A stretch of DNA of 45,401 nt. Source: Clostridiales bacterium (GTDB lineage Bacteria; Bacillota; Clostridia; Oscillospirales; Acutalibacteraceae). The stretch is from contig JAJQGK010000078.1 in NCBI GenBank assembly GCA_021200555.1, forward strand, positions 1-45,401. The letters run 5' to 3'. The position numbers were made by a program, and so were the translations under genes. This document shows positions 24,721 to 33,442 of this stretch, piece after piece. Position 1 is the stretch's first letter, and every line of letters begins with the position of its first letter. Under the pieces are notes generated by a model. That model searched no databases, was not told the origin of the DNA, and saw nothing but the letters and a program-made list of their open reading frames with translations.

Positions 24721-25851
24721 ATGCTTGATAAGGATAAGGCGCTGGAAACTGCGCTTGCTCAAATAGAAAAGAAATACGGTAAAGGCGCAGTTATGCGTTT
24801 GGGCGAAAACCAAACCATGAACATAGACGTTATTTCCACAGGTTCGCTGACGCTTGATGCCGCAACCGGCGTCGGAGGTTTGCCCAGAGGAAGGGTCGTG
24901 GAAATTTACGGTCCCGAGTCCTCAGGTAAAACGACTCTTGCTCTTCATGTGGTTGCCGAGGCGCAAAAAAACGGCGGAGAAGCGGCGTTCGTCGATGCCG
25001 AACATGCTCTTGATCCCGTTTACGCCAAAAATCTCGGTGTTGACGTTGATGAGCTTCTTGTGTCCCAGCCCGATAACGGCGAGCAGGCTCTTGAAATTAC
25101 CGAGGCTCTTGCCAGAAGCGGCGCTATCGATGTTGTAATCGTTGACTCCGTTGCCGCTCTTGTACCCAAGGCCGAAATCGAAGGGGAAATGGGAGATTCC
25201 CATGTGGGGCTTCACGCCAGGCTTATGTCTCAAGCTCTTCGTAAGCTGACGGGGGCTATTGCAAAGTCCAACACTCTTGTTATATTTATCAACCAGCTCC
25301 GTGAAAAGGTCGGCGTAATTTACGGAAATCCCGAAGTTACCACAGGCGGCCGTGCGCTTAAATTCTACTCCACAATGAGAATTGACGTGCGTAAGGCCGA
25401 ACAGATAAAGGGAACAAACAATGATGTTTTAGGTTCGAGGACAAAGGTTAAGGTCGTAAAAAATAAAGTTGCTCCTCCTTTTAAAACCGCCGAGTTCGAT
25501 ATTATGTACGGCAAGGGAATTTCCAAAACGGGCGAAATGGTCGATTTGGGCGTGGAGCTTGGAATTATCCAGAAAAGCGGCGCATGGTTTTCTTATGATT
25601 CTATGCGGCTTGGACAGGGAAGGGAAAACGTTAAAATTTATTTTGAGCAAAATCCCGAATTTGCTGCCGAAATAGAATCCAAAATCCGTGCCGCAGAGGC
25701 TGCAGGTCCAAAGGATGCGGACAATTCTGCCGCTGACGACAATTCAAATGCGCCTGCTGCATCGGTTAAAAAAACTGCCGCAAAGGCTGCTCCGTCATCC
25801 GCAACCTCTGCAAAGGCTCGCCTTGACATAACCGTGGATGACGATGACTGA
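24721..25851 (+). CDS. recA: Recombinase RecA
   Basis: A 376-residue RecA, slightly longer than B. subtilis RecA because of its tail. Walker [10 protein letters not shown] is at 64-72; the block [12 protein letters not shown] with loop L1/L2 regions ([28 protein letters not shown]) is intact. It forms ATP-dependent filaments on single-stranded DNA for homologous recombination and SOS activation. The final 50 residues are low-complexity (Ala, Ser, Lys, Asp) and end in DITVDDDD, the acidic autoregulatory tail. ATG at 24721 is preferred (AAAGGAAAG upstream); a GTG at 24694 precedes that site. It is coupled to recX by a one-base overlap of stop and start (TGATG). Confidence 0.98.
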   Translation: MLDKDKALETALAQIEKKYGKGAVMRLGENQTMNIDVISTGSLTLDAATGVGGLPRGRVVEIYGPESSGKTTLALHVVAEAQKNGGEAAFVDAEHALDPVYAKNLGVDVDELLVSQPDNGEQALEITEALARSGAIDVVIVDSVAALVPKAEIEGEMGDSHVGLHARLMSQALRKLTGAIAKSNTLVIFINQLREKVGVIYGNPEVTTGGRALKFYSTMRIDVRKAEQIKGTNNDVLGSRTKVKVVKNKVAPPFKTAEFDIMYGKGISKTGEMVDLGVELGIIQKSGAWFSYDSMRLGQGRENVKIYFEQNPEFAAEIESKIRAAEAAGPKDADNSAADDNSNAPAASVKKTAAKAAPSSATSAKARLDITVDDDD

Positions 25852-26474
25852 TGAAGCTGACTACGGAACCGGGTAAGGGCGGCAAGCTGCGTATATATTG
25901 CGACGGAGAGTATGTTGCGTCTGTTGATTTGGACACATGGTATTCCATGAATTACTTTGATGGCAGTGAAATTGACAGCGATGAGCTTGCCGAGCTGAAA
26001 ACTTCCATTGATAACCGTCTTGCTTATGCCCGTGCCCTTCGGTATTTAACGCTGCGGGCCCATTCAGAAGGGGAGCTTTATAATAAGCTTTTGACCAAGC
26101 ATTCTGCGGAGTCGGCGCAATATGCCATTGAAAAATGTGGAGAGCTTGGATTTTTGGACGACGTTGATTTTGCAAGAAGATTTGCGTCCGAATTGGCTCA
26201 AAATAAACATTACGGCGTTCAGAGAATAAAAAACGAGCTTTATGCCAAGGGGATAGACCGCAGCATTATAAATGATACCGTAAGCGAGCTTGATTTTGAT
26301 TTTGTCGAGAGCATAAAAAAAGTTATAGAAAAAAAATATTACTCTAATCTTTTCGATGAAAAAGGAAGAGGAAAAATAATTGCGGCTTTGATGAGATTGG
26401 GGCATAATTACTCCGACATAAAAACCGCATTAAGCTGTTACCCCGAAACGGAGGCTGATGAAAATGAATGTTAA
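25851..26474 (+). CDS. recX: Regulatory protein RecX
   Basis: A 207-residue helical protein. RecX caps or destabilises RecA filaments and so restrains recombination. The three-helix repeats are visible: ALRYLTLRAHSEGELYNKLL near 62-81, GFLDDVDFARRFASELAQNKHYGVQRIKNELYAKGI near 100-135 and a third repeat near 160-195. The beta-stranded N-terminal 50 residues (LRIYCDGEYVASVDLDTWY) match Firmicute RecX proteins. Its start overlaps the recA stop by one base and its end overlaps rimO, so the recA-recX-rimO genes form a tight operon under SOS control. Confidence 0.93.
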   Translation: MKLTTEPGKGGKLRIYCDGEYVASVDLDTWYSMNYFDGSEIDSDELAELKTSIDNRLAYARALRYLTLRAHSEGELYNKLLTKHSAESAQYAIEKCGELGFLDDVDFARRFASELAQNKHYGVQRIKNELYAKGIDRSIINDTVSELDFDFVESIKKVIEKKYYSNLFDEKGRGKIIAALMRLGHNYSDIKTALSCYPETEADENEC

Positions 26475-27792
26475 GGTGGGTTTTATATCCTTAGGCTGCC
26501 CAAAAAACCAGGTTGATGCCGAGCTTATGCTCCATAAACTTGAGGAAGCCGGCTGCGAGATTGTGGATCTGGCGTATGATGCGGATATAGTAGTTGTCAA
26601 TACCTGCGGATTTATTGAGGACGCCAAAAAAGAGGCCATTGAAACCATCCTTGAAATGGCGGAGCTGAAAAAAGAAGGCAGCATCCAAAAAATACTCGTT
26701 ACAGGCTGCCTTGCCCAACGGTATAAATACGAAATAATCAAGGAAATTCCGGAGGTTGACGGTATCATAGGCATAGGCGCCAACGATGATATAGTTCCCG
26801 TTGTGGAGTCCTTGATGAACGGTGAGCAGGTTCAGCTTTATCCCGATAACACCGGTCTTCCGCTAAACGGTGAAAGACTGCTGACAACACCCAATTACTG
26901 GGCATATCTGAAAATCGCCGACGGCTGCTCAAATTGCTGCTCATACTGCGCCATTCCTTCGATCAGAGGTCCGTTCCGTTCAAGAGCGATGGAGGATATT
27001 GTTGCCGAGGCCGAAAAGCTTGCCGAAGGGGGAGCTAAGGAGCTTGTTGTAATTGCCCAGGATACCACCCGCTACGGACTTGATTTGTACGGAGAGCTTA
27101 TGCTGCCGGAGCTTTTAAGGCGGCTTAACGGTATAGACGGGCTTCAGTGGATAAGGCTGCTTTATTGTTATCCCGACAGAATGACCGATGAGCTTATAGA
27201 TACCATTGCCTCATGCGATAAGGTTTTGCACTATATAGATTTGCCGGTGCAGCACGCCGACGGCGCAATTCTCGAAGCCATGAACAGAACGGGAAATAAG
27301 GATTCTCTTCTTTCTCTTATTGAGAAAATAAGAGCGAAAATTTCGGATGTCGTTCTCAGAACCTCGCTGATTGTCGGTTTTCCCGGGGAAACAGAGGAGG
27401 CCTTTAATACTCTTTCCGAATTTACGGAGCAGGCACAGTTTGACCGTTTGGGATGCTTTGCCTATTCTGCCGAAGAGGGAACAAAAGCTGCGGAAATGGA
27501 CAACCAAGTCGATGACGAGGTAAAACAGCACCGTGTGGATGTGATTATGGAACAGCAATTCGACATTTTGCAATATAAGCAAAAGCAGTTTATCGGAAAA
27601 ACATTGCAATGTATTGTTGAGGGCTATGACGCTTATACAGACAGCTATTTCGGCAGAACTTGGATGGACGCTCCCGAGGTGGATTCCGAGGTGTATTTTA
27701 CCGGTAAGGGAAATTACAATGACGGCGATATTGTTGACGTTGAAATTTTCGACATTAACGAATACGATCTCATGGGTGAGATTGTCGGTTGA
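26464..27792 (+). CDS. rimO: Ribosomal protein S12 methylthiotransferase RimO
   Basis: A 442-residue radical-SAM enzyme. It adds a methylthio group to Asp88-equivalent of ribosomal protein S12. The N-terminal UPF0004 domain (VGFISLGCPKNQVDAELM, then NTCGFIEDAKKEAI and VTGCLAQRY) binds one 4Fe-4S cluster through three Cys; the radical-SAM motif DGCSNCCSYCAIP (C-x3-C-x2-C) near 157 binds the second; a TRAM domain ends the protein. ATG at 26464 is chosen because GGAGG lies 9 bases away; the ATG two codons earlier is only 3 bases from it. The reading frame starts inside recX. Confidence 0.96.
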   Translation: MNVKVGFISLGCPKNQVDAELMLHKLEEAGCEIVDLAYDADIVVVNTCGFIEDAKKEAIETILEMAELKKEGSIQKILVTGCLAQRYKYEIIKEIPEVDGIIGIGANDDIVPVVESLMNGEQVQLYPDNTGLPLNGERLLTTPNYWAYLKIADGCSNCCSYCAIPSIRGPFRSRAMEDIVAEAEKLAEGGAKELVVIAQDTTRYGLDLYGELMLPELLRRLNGIDGLQWIRLLYCYPDRMTDELIDTIASCDKVLHYIDLPVQHADGAILEAMNRTGNKDSLLSLIEKIRAKISDVVLRTSLIVGFPGETEEAFNTLSEFTEQAQFDRLGCFAYSAEEGTKAAEMDNQVDDEVKQHRVDVIMEQQFDILQYKQKQFIGKTLQCIVEGYDAYTDSYFGRTWMDAPEVDSEVYFTGKGNYNDGDIVDVEIFDINEYDLMGEIVG

Positions 27793-27811
27793 GAAAATAA
27801 ATCATAAAATG

Positions 27812-27853
27812 AAAGGAATAATGCCGTATTTTGCGGCATAACGGTTTAATTTG
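27812..27853 (+). promoter_or_regulatory. pgsA leader: ribosome binding site, six-codon ORF/hairpin, TTG start
   Basis: AAAGGA (27812-27817) is followed by ATG CCG TAT TTT GCG GCA TAA (27821-27841), a six-codon reading frame that is also a hairpin (ATGCCG / CGGCAT, 7-base loop). The pgsA TTG start comes 9 bases after that stop. Either the mini-gene is translated and ribosomes reinitiate, or the hairpin loops out to bring the site near the TTG. Confidence 0.45.
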
Positions 27854-28420
27854 AATTTACCGAATAAGCTTACAATAGTAAGAATAATATTAACGCCCGT
27901 ATTTCTGTTCTTTTTCTTGTCTGAATTTATACCGCATCACTTTCTTTTTGCAATGCTTGTATTTATTTTGGCATCGGTTACGGATTTTGCGGACGGTTAC
28001 ATTGCAAGAAGCAGAAAAATCGTTACCAATTTCGGTAAGATTGCCGACCCAATAGCCGATAAAATCCTTACTACTTCTGTCTTGCTTTGTTTTTTAAAGC
28101 TTGACCTTTGCAGCGTGTGGATAATTATGATTATCCTTGCCCGTGAATTTACAATCTCCGCAATAAGGATTACCGCCGCATCTCAGGGGTCTGTAATTCC
28201 GGCGAATATTTTCGGAAAAATAAAAACATCGTCTCAAATGCTGTTTTCCGTTGCAATTTTAGCCATGATAATGTTTATTGACGAAGGCATAATTTCAATG
28301 GAATATGACACGTTAAGCTTTATCTCCGGTATTCTTCTTTGGATTACCGCAGCTCTTGCCGTAGTATCCGGAGCGGTGTATATCAAGGACAGCGCAAAGG
28401 TTATCGATTTTACAAAATAA
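27851..28420 (+). CDS. pgsA: CDP-diacylglycerol--glycerol-3-phosphate 3-phosphatidyltransferase
   Basis: A 189-residue membrane enzyme. It makes phosphatidylglycerol phosphate, the first committed step to phosphatidylglycerol and cardiolipin. The CDP-alcohol phosphotransferase signature D-G-x2-A-R-x8-G-x3-D-x3-D is complete at about 47-69, within the first of several transmembrane segments. The N terminus NLPNKLTIVRIILTP is the classical PgsA start, which fixes the TTG at 27851 although no ribosome binding site lies next to it (see the leader). recA-rimO-pgsA-type linkage is common in Firmicutes (often rimO-pgsA-cinA-recA); here the order is changed and cinA is absent. Confidence 0.95.
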   Translation: MNLPNKLTIVRIILTPVFLFFFLSEFIPHHFLFAMLVFILASVTDFADGYIARSRKIVTNFGKIADPIADKILTTSVLLCFLKLDLCSVWIIMIILAREFTISAIRITAASQGSVIPANIFGKIKTSSQMLFSVAILAMIMFIDEGIISMEYDTLSFISGILLWITAALAVVSGAVYIKDSAKVIDFTK

Positions 28421-28441
28421 TTTAACATTGCCGTTTTCTGT

Positions 28442-30394
28442 TTGGGAGGGTTTGTTACGGATACATATACAAACATTATAAACGGAAAACCGAAAAATGT
28501 CGGCGGCATTCCTTCCGGACTTATAACCGGCAACGGCGATCTTGCCGTAATTTGCGATGATGACAATTCGGATTTCCTTTTGCATATTGCCAAATGTGAC
28601 TTTTGGAAGCTGCCTTCCGACAGTGAAAAAGGCGTTGAAGACGGAGGAATAAAATCCGTCGGAACGGTTCGCATCGGAAATTTGGATTTAAGTATCTTTT
28701 CAGCCGTTTTCGATATGAAAAACGGGCTTCTGAATTTCACAATCGGCAATGCAAAAATTAATATCTTCACGGCTGTGGAAAATAAAGTTTACATTGAAAT
28801 TTCCGCGCCGCTTAAGGAGAAATTTCCGAGTATGTCCGTTGAAATGTCAAAGGAAAGTGGGTCGAGTAATTTCACATGCAGCGATGACGGAATAAGCTGG
28901 TATATGCGGAAGTTTGACGGCAGGGGAGTTGCGGCTGAAACTGCTGCGGCGTTATGCTGCCGGCGTTTTTCCTCTGTTTTGACGGCAAATGAAAAAATTG
29001 TCAGGTTCGTTATTTCCGTTGTAACAGGCTTTGAAACAAAAAGCTATACGGCAAAGGCAATCGAAATGTCTGTGAACGGAGATTTTGAAAAAGACAAAAA
29101 AAGAACTGCGGACTTTTGGAGAAGGTTTTTCGCTGCCTCCGATATAAACATTCCCGATAAGGATACAGAAAGACAATATCACGCCTCTCTTTATCTTTTG
29201 CGGTGCTGTATGGGAAATAACGATTTCCCGCCGGGAGCCTACGGCAATTTTATAACAGACGGCAACGCCCCCAATTGCGGCTGCTATTGTCTTGACGGCA
29301 GCTTTGAAGCCCCCTTTTACGGTGTTTTTGCGTCAAACCATCCCGAAATGGCAAAATCCTATATGAGTCCCATTGCGGAATATGTTGCAAAATGTAAAGA
29401 TATTTCCTTGCCTGCGAAAATTATGCCGAAAGGTTTACGCCTTTACACAGAAAAAGAGTTGACAAGCAAAGAGCTTTACAGTCTTTTTGCCGCTGTTGTG
29501 CCCATAATGATGTGGTACAGCACCTATGACAGAAATTATGCAAGAACAAGCCTTTACCCTTTTTTGTCGCTCCTTGGTGAATATTGGGAAAGACAGGCGA
29601 AAAAAGGCAGCATCAATCCTTATATTGTCGGTTATATCAAAATGCTTTTCGATTGTCTCACGGACATGGAAACGGTGTTGAATGTTGACACTGATAAAAT
29701 TCCTCATCAAAGGGAAATCCTTGATAATTTGGGAGATTATCCGACCGCCGTATATAAGGGCAGACGGTGTTTTGATTTTTCTGCTGAGGAAATGAGTAAA
29801 GAAAAATGCAAAAGCCTTGCTTTAAGTCCTATTTTTCCTGCATCGGCGGAGGGCGTTTCCTCGGAAAATAAAATTTTTAAGACAGCTCGAAACACTTACT
29901 TTTTAAAAGGAAGGCGGCTTGACGAGTTCGCTTATATTTCACTGCCGTGCGGTGCGAGAGTCGGGGAAGATCCCGATACGCTAATGAATGAACTTAAAAA
30001 ATACATTGACAAATATTCAATGCCAAATATGCTTTTCAACCTGAAAAACGGCTGCATTGAACACCTCGGAACTGTAATTTGCACGGTTAATGAAATGTTA
30101 ATGCAAAGCTATGACGGGATAATACGCATTTTTCCTGCATGGAACAACGATAAAAGCTCATCCTTTCAAAATCTCAGGGCAAGAGGCGCATTTCTCGTCT
30201 CCGCCTCTCTAAGCGGCGGTAAGGTGAAAAGCTTTACAATCAAAAGTCTTGCGGGAAATATTTGTAAAGTACGCATTCCCGAAAATGTCAGGATAAACCT
30301 GCGTACCGAAAAGGGTCAAAAAATCAAATATAAAAAGAAAGACGGGTATATTGAATTTACAACAATACCCGACTGTGTCTATTCTATTTTATAA
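28442..30394 (+). CDS. GH95-like (six-hairpin) glycoside hydrolase, divergent
   Basis: Up to 650 residues, shorter than typical GH95 enzymes (about 750-800). The N-terminal region (PSGLITGNGDLAVICDD) and C-terminal region (MQSYDGIIRIFPAWNN..., LRARGAFLVSASLSGGKVKSFTIKSLAGNICKVRI) follow the GH95 alpha-L-fucosidase/alpha-galactosidase pattern, with an alpha/alpha barrel between (FPPGAYGNF, FASNHPEMAKSYM, WYSTYDRNYARTSLYPFL). Several family-typical barrel residues are not obvious, so activity and specificity are uncertain. There is no signal peptide. The start is odd: GGGAGGG (28444-28450) is a strong site but ACG (28457), not ATG, sits at the right distance; TTG at 28442 precedes the site. It lies 21 bases after pgsA and overlaps mnmA tail to tail by 11 bases. 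Confidence 0.65.
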   Translation: MGGFVTDTYTNIINGKPKNVGGIPSGLITGNGDLAVICDDDNSDFLLHIAKCDFWKLPSDSEKGVEDGGIKSVGTVRIGNLDLSIFSAVFDMKNGLLNFTIGNAKINIFTAVENKVYIEISAPLKEKFPSMSVEMSKESGSSNFTCSDDGISWYMRKFDGRGVAAETAAALCCRRFSSVLTANEKIVRFVISVVTGFETKSYTAKAIEMSVNGDFEKDKKRTADFWRRFFAASDINIPDKDTERQYHASLYLLRCCMGNNDFPPGAYGNFITDGNAPNCGCYCLDGSFEAPFYGVFASNHPEMAKSYMSPIAEYVAKCKDISLPAKIMPKGLRLYTEKELTSKELYSLFAAVVPIMMWYSTYDRNYARTSLYPFLSLLGEYWERQAKKGSINPYIVGYIKMLFDCLTDMETVLNVDTDKIPHQREILDNLGDYPTAVYKGRRCFDFSAEEMSKEKCKSLALSPIFPASAEGVSSENKIFKTARNTYFLKGRRLDEFAYISLPCGARVGEDPDTLMNELKKYIDKYSMPNMLFNLKNGCIEHLGTVICTVNEMLMQSYDGIIRIFPAWNNDKSSSFQNLRARGAFLVSASLSGGKVKSFTIKSLAGNICKVRIPENVRINLRTEKGQKIKYKKKDGYIEFTTIPDCVYSIL

Positions 30395-31451
30395 TTCCGC
30401 CGCCCAAAACCCTGTCTTCGTTGTAAAGCACGGCGGATTGTCCCTTTGCCGGCGCCCGCTGCGGCTCTGAAAATGTCAGCTTCATTGTATTTTCATCGAT
30501 TTGCTCCGCTCTTGCCTCGCTTTCCGGATGCTTGTACCTTATTTTGGCTTTGCATTTTAAGGGAAAATCGAGGCTGTCCGCACCGACAAAATTGAACCTC
30601 TCAAGTGTAATTTCATTTTTGTAAAGCTCGTTGTTCAGCGCAAGCACAACCGTATTGTTTTCGGGATTTTTTTCTTTAACGTAAATTCTCTCGCCGTACG
30701 GAAGTTCAAGCCCCCGCCTTTGACCGATGGTATAATTAATTATGCCCTTATGTGTTCCCAAAACATTGCCCTTTGTGTCGATAAAATTGCCCGGCTCATA
30801 TGTTTTTCCCGTTGTCGCTTGTATAAATTCCGCATAATTTCCGCCCGGTACAAAGCAAATATCCTGGCTGTCTTTTTTGCGGGCGTTTGAAAAGCCTAAA
30901 TCCTCGGCTATGTCCCGAATTTGCTCCTTGGTATAATCCGCAAGAGGAAAGACGCATCGTTTGATTTGCTCCTGAGTTAAGCTCCATAATACATAGCTCT
31001 GATCCTTTGCGGGATCAAGGGCTTTTTTTATGCAATATCTGCCGTTTTTTTCGTCAAACCCCGTTCCCGCATAATGCCCCGTGACAATCCTCTCACAGCC
31101 GTACTCATCCGCAAGTGCCGTTAAAAGCCTGAACTTTATGTATTTGTTGCAGGTGACGCATGGGTTGGGAGTTCCGCCGTTTTCGTAGGTTTTTATAAAA
31201 TCGGAAATTACATATTTTCCGAAGTCCTTTGTTGCGTCCGCAATCCTAAGCGGAATATTGAGCTTCCCGCACACCTGTTTTGCACCGTCTATATCGTTTC
31301 CCGCATTTTCCGCAGAAAAACCGAAAATCGGATTGGCTTTGTCAAACATAACAAAGGTTACGCCTATGCAGTCAAACCCCTGTTCCTTCATAAGATACGC
31401 GGTAACCGAGCTGTCAATGCCTCCGCTCATTGCAATTAATGCTTTTTTCAT
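30384..31451 (-). CDS. mnmA: tRNA-specific 2-thiouridylase MnmA
   Basis: A 355-residue enzyme. It thiolates U34 of tRNA-Glu, Gln and Lys using ATP and a persulfide sulfur. The PP-loop SGGIDSSV lies near the N terminus (MKKALIAMSGGIDSS); the first catalytic Cys is in NPCVTCNKYIKF near 99, the second in DSQDICFVP near 197; TGHYAG and DQSYVLW motifs are present. The C-terminal beta-barrel ends with QSAVLYNEDRVLGGGII, the family terminus. ATG at 31451 is chosen to match the family start; it lies 5 bases after the nadA stop, and an in-frame ATG at 31487 would overlap nadA. It is last in the pdaA-nadA-mnmA series. Confidence 0.95.
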   Translation of the reverse strand: MKKALIAMSGGIDSSVTAYLMKEQGFDCIGVTFVMFDKANPIFGFSAENAGNDIDGAKQVCGKLNIPLRIADATKDFGKYVISDFIKTYENGGTPNPCVTCNKYIKFRLLTALADEYGCERIVTGHYAGTGFDEKNGRYCIKKALDPAKDQSYVLWSLTQEQIKRCVFPLADYTKEQIRDIAEDLGFSNARKKDSQDICFVPGGNYAEFIQATTGKTYEPGNFIDTKGNVLGTHKGIINYTIGQRRGLELPYGERIYVKEKNPENNTVVLALNNELYKNEITLERFNFVGADSLDFPLKCKAKIRYKHPESEARAEQIDENTMKLTFSEPQRAPAKGQSAVLYNEDRVLGGGIIK

Positions 31452-31456
31452 ACCGT

Positions 31457-32371
31457 TCAGCCCAATTCTATCATTTTGTTGATGCACCTGACTGCCTTTT
31501 GAGCAATATCCGAATCGAGGATAATTTCCTCACCGCCCGTACCGGAAACGGTGTTGTAGACGTCTGTCAATGTGGTAAGCTTCATATCGCTGCAAATAAG
31601 ATTTTTTGACAGTGCGTAAAATTTCTTGTCGGGGCATTTAATCTGAAGATGCTGTATAATACTGTTTTCCGTGCCGATAATAAACTCATCATTTTCCGAG
31701 TTCTCCGCAAATTTCATAATATCGGCGGTGGAGCCGGCGAAGTCGGAGAGAGCCGTTACCTCCTTTTTGCATTCCGGATGAACCAAAAGAAGAGCGTTCG
31801 GGTGATTTTCCTTTGCTTTTACCGCATCCTCCTTTGTTACCGCCGCATGAACGGGACATCCGCCGTCTAAAAGAGCAATATTTTTGTCAGGGCAGTTTTC
31901 CTTGACAAATGACCCCAAATTGCAGTCGGGAATAAAAAGTATATTCTTATTTGCGATTTTATTTACGATTTTTACTGCGGAGGACGATGTAACGCAGACG
32001 TCGCAAACAGATTTTAGCTCTGTGGTTGTGTTTATATATGCGACCACGGTATAGCCTTTGTATTTGCTTTCCTTCAGCTTTTCTATGTAGCCGGCGGTGA
32101 ACTGCTCCGCCATGGGACAGCCGGCTTCACCGTTGGCGATAATAACTTTTTTTTCCGGAGATAAAAGCTTCGCCGTTTCCGCCATAAAGCGTACTCCGCA
32201 CATCAGCAGAGTTTTGCTTTCGGATTTGGCCGCTTTAACGCTCAGCGCATAGGAGTCGCCTGAAAAATCCGCAACCTCCAAAATATCCTCACTTTGATAG
32301 CTGTGTGCTAAAATGCAAATATCCTTTTCTTTTTTAAGGCGGATAATTTCTTCCTGTAAATCTTTAAGCAT
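31457..32371 (-). CDS. nadA: Quinolinate synthase A
   Basis: A 304-residue enzyme of the usual compact type. It condenses iminoaspartate with dihydroxyacetone phosphate to quinolinate, in NAD synthesis, using an oxygen-sensitive 4Fe-4S cluster. ILAHSYQSEDILEVADFSGDSYAL, then MCGVRFMAETAKLL, ANGEAGCPMAEQ (cluster Cys, about 84), GGCPVHAAV (second Cys, about 170) and CSDMKLTTL (third, near 258) define it. AAAGGATAAATT precedes the ATG. nadB and nadC, usual partners, are absent from the window. The T-box/NiaR-type control region that some Firmicutes place here is not evident in the 66-base gap upstream. Confidence 0.95.
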   Translation of the reverse strand: MLKDLQEEIIRLKKEKDICILAHSYQSEDILEVADFSGDSYALSVKAAKSESKTLLMCGVRFMAETAKLLSPEKKVIIANGEAGCPMAEQFTAGYIEKLKESKYKGYTVVAYINTTTELKSVCDVCVTSSSAVKIVNKIANKNILFIPDCNLGSFVKENCPDKNIALLDGGCPVHAAVTKEDAVKAKENHPNALLLVHPECKKEVTALSDFAGSTADIMKFAENSENDEFIIGTENSIIQHLQIKCPDKKFYALSKNLICSDMKLTTLTDVYNTVSGTGGEEIILDSDIAQKAVRCINKMIELG

Positions 32372-32437
32372 TGTAATTTATCCTTTCAAATTAAAATGTC
32401 ATTTTGCTGCGGAAAATCGTATTTTCAAAAGCCCGTT

Positions 32438-33442
32438 TTAAGCGTTGTAATCCTCAAGGCTTCTAAATTCGTAACCCATGCTTCTGACGGTATCGATAAT
32501 ATCTCCCAAAGCGGCGGCGTTGTCAGGAGAAACCGCATGAAGCAGTATAACCGCTCCCGGATGAATCCTGTCAACGACGGTTTTAAGGGCATAATCAGCT
32601 CCCTTTTGATCATCCAAATCCCAATCGGCGTAGGCAAGCGACCAGAATACGCTTGTGTACCCAAGGGAGCCTACAAGCTCCAATGCGCAGTCGGAATATT
32701 CGCCCTTTGGGAACCTGAAATAAGGAGAGGAATACCCGAAATTTGTCCTTATATAATCGTCGAAGGCTTTGATTTCAGCCGTCATTTCCGCCCTTGAAAT
32801 CTCATCCATTGAAGGATGGTTTTTTGTATGGTTGCCTACAATGTGCCCCTCTGTAATCATTCTTGCTATAGAGTCGGGATCGGACTCCATTTCCGGAACG
32901 GTGCAGAAAAATGCTGCGGTAACGCTCTTTTCCTTTAAAGTATCCAAAATTTGACCGGTGTAACCGTTGTCATATCCTACGTCAAATGTAAGATATACAA
33001 TTTTTTCCTCTGTTTTTGTATCGAGAGTCAAGGCTTTAAAATTTCCGTTGTCAAAGTACGCCTGATTGTTGACGGAAATATCATTTGCGGTTTCGTTTTC
33101 CGCAACTCCGTAGCTGTGGCTTATCTTTTCCGTGGAAAGACCTGCCGTGTTGTCCGGATCGCTTGTAACAAAATCAACAAGCGGAAGCGGTTCAAGACCC
33201 GTTAATGTGGCTGATGTTCCCGTGTTTTCGCCGTATTCAACAGCCGTAACAACCGAGGCGGGAGAAGATGCTGCCGAGTCCGTCTCCGTTTCGCTACCCT
33301 CCTCTTGAATTTCGGTATTCCTCACATCCGGCTCGCTGTCGGAGTCCGCTAAAGCGTCGCTGCTGCTTGAGGAGCAGGAAAAAAGAGGCAAAACGCCGAT
33401 AATCAGCGTTAAGATTAATGCCGAAATTTTTCTTATTTTCAT
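32438..33442 (-). CDS. pdaA: PdaA-type polysaccharide deacetylase lipoprotein
   Basis: A 334-residue exported protein. Residues 1-23 form a lipoprotein signal with an L-F-S-C lipobox; a Ser/Asp/Glu-rich linker to about 110 follows, then the NodB deacetylase. YLTFDVGYDNGYT replaces the usual TFDDG with the PdaA-type TFDxGY, H-x3-H is in GNHTKNHP, FRFPKGEYS and VFWSLAYADWD follow, then IHPGAVILLHAVS. B. subtilis PdaA makes muramic delta-lactam in spore cortex and is needed for germination. A vegetative peptidoglycan role cannot be excluded. ATG at 33442 or 33445; the second is nearer the AAGGTGAT site, so 33442 gives the better spacing. The lipid anchor is unlike Bacillus PdaA, which has a cleaved or uncleaved signal. 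Confidence 0.82.
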   Translation of the reverse strand: MKIRKISALILTLIIGVLPLFSCSSSSSDALADSDSEPDVRNTEIQEEGSETETDSAASSPASVVTAVEYGENTGTSATLTGLEPLPLVDFVTSDPDNTAGLSTEKISHSYGVAENETANDISVNNQAYFDNGNFKALTLDTKTEEKIVYLTFDVGYDNGYTGQILDTLKEKSVTAAFFCTVPEMESDPDSIARMITEGHIVGNHTKNHPSMDEISRAEMTAEIKAFDDYIRTNFGYSSPYFRFPKGEYSDCALELVGSLGYTSVFWSLAYADWDLDDQKGADYALKTVVDRIHPGAVILLHAVSPDNAAALGDIIDTVRSMGYEFRSLEDYNA

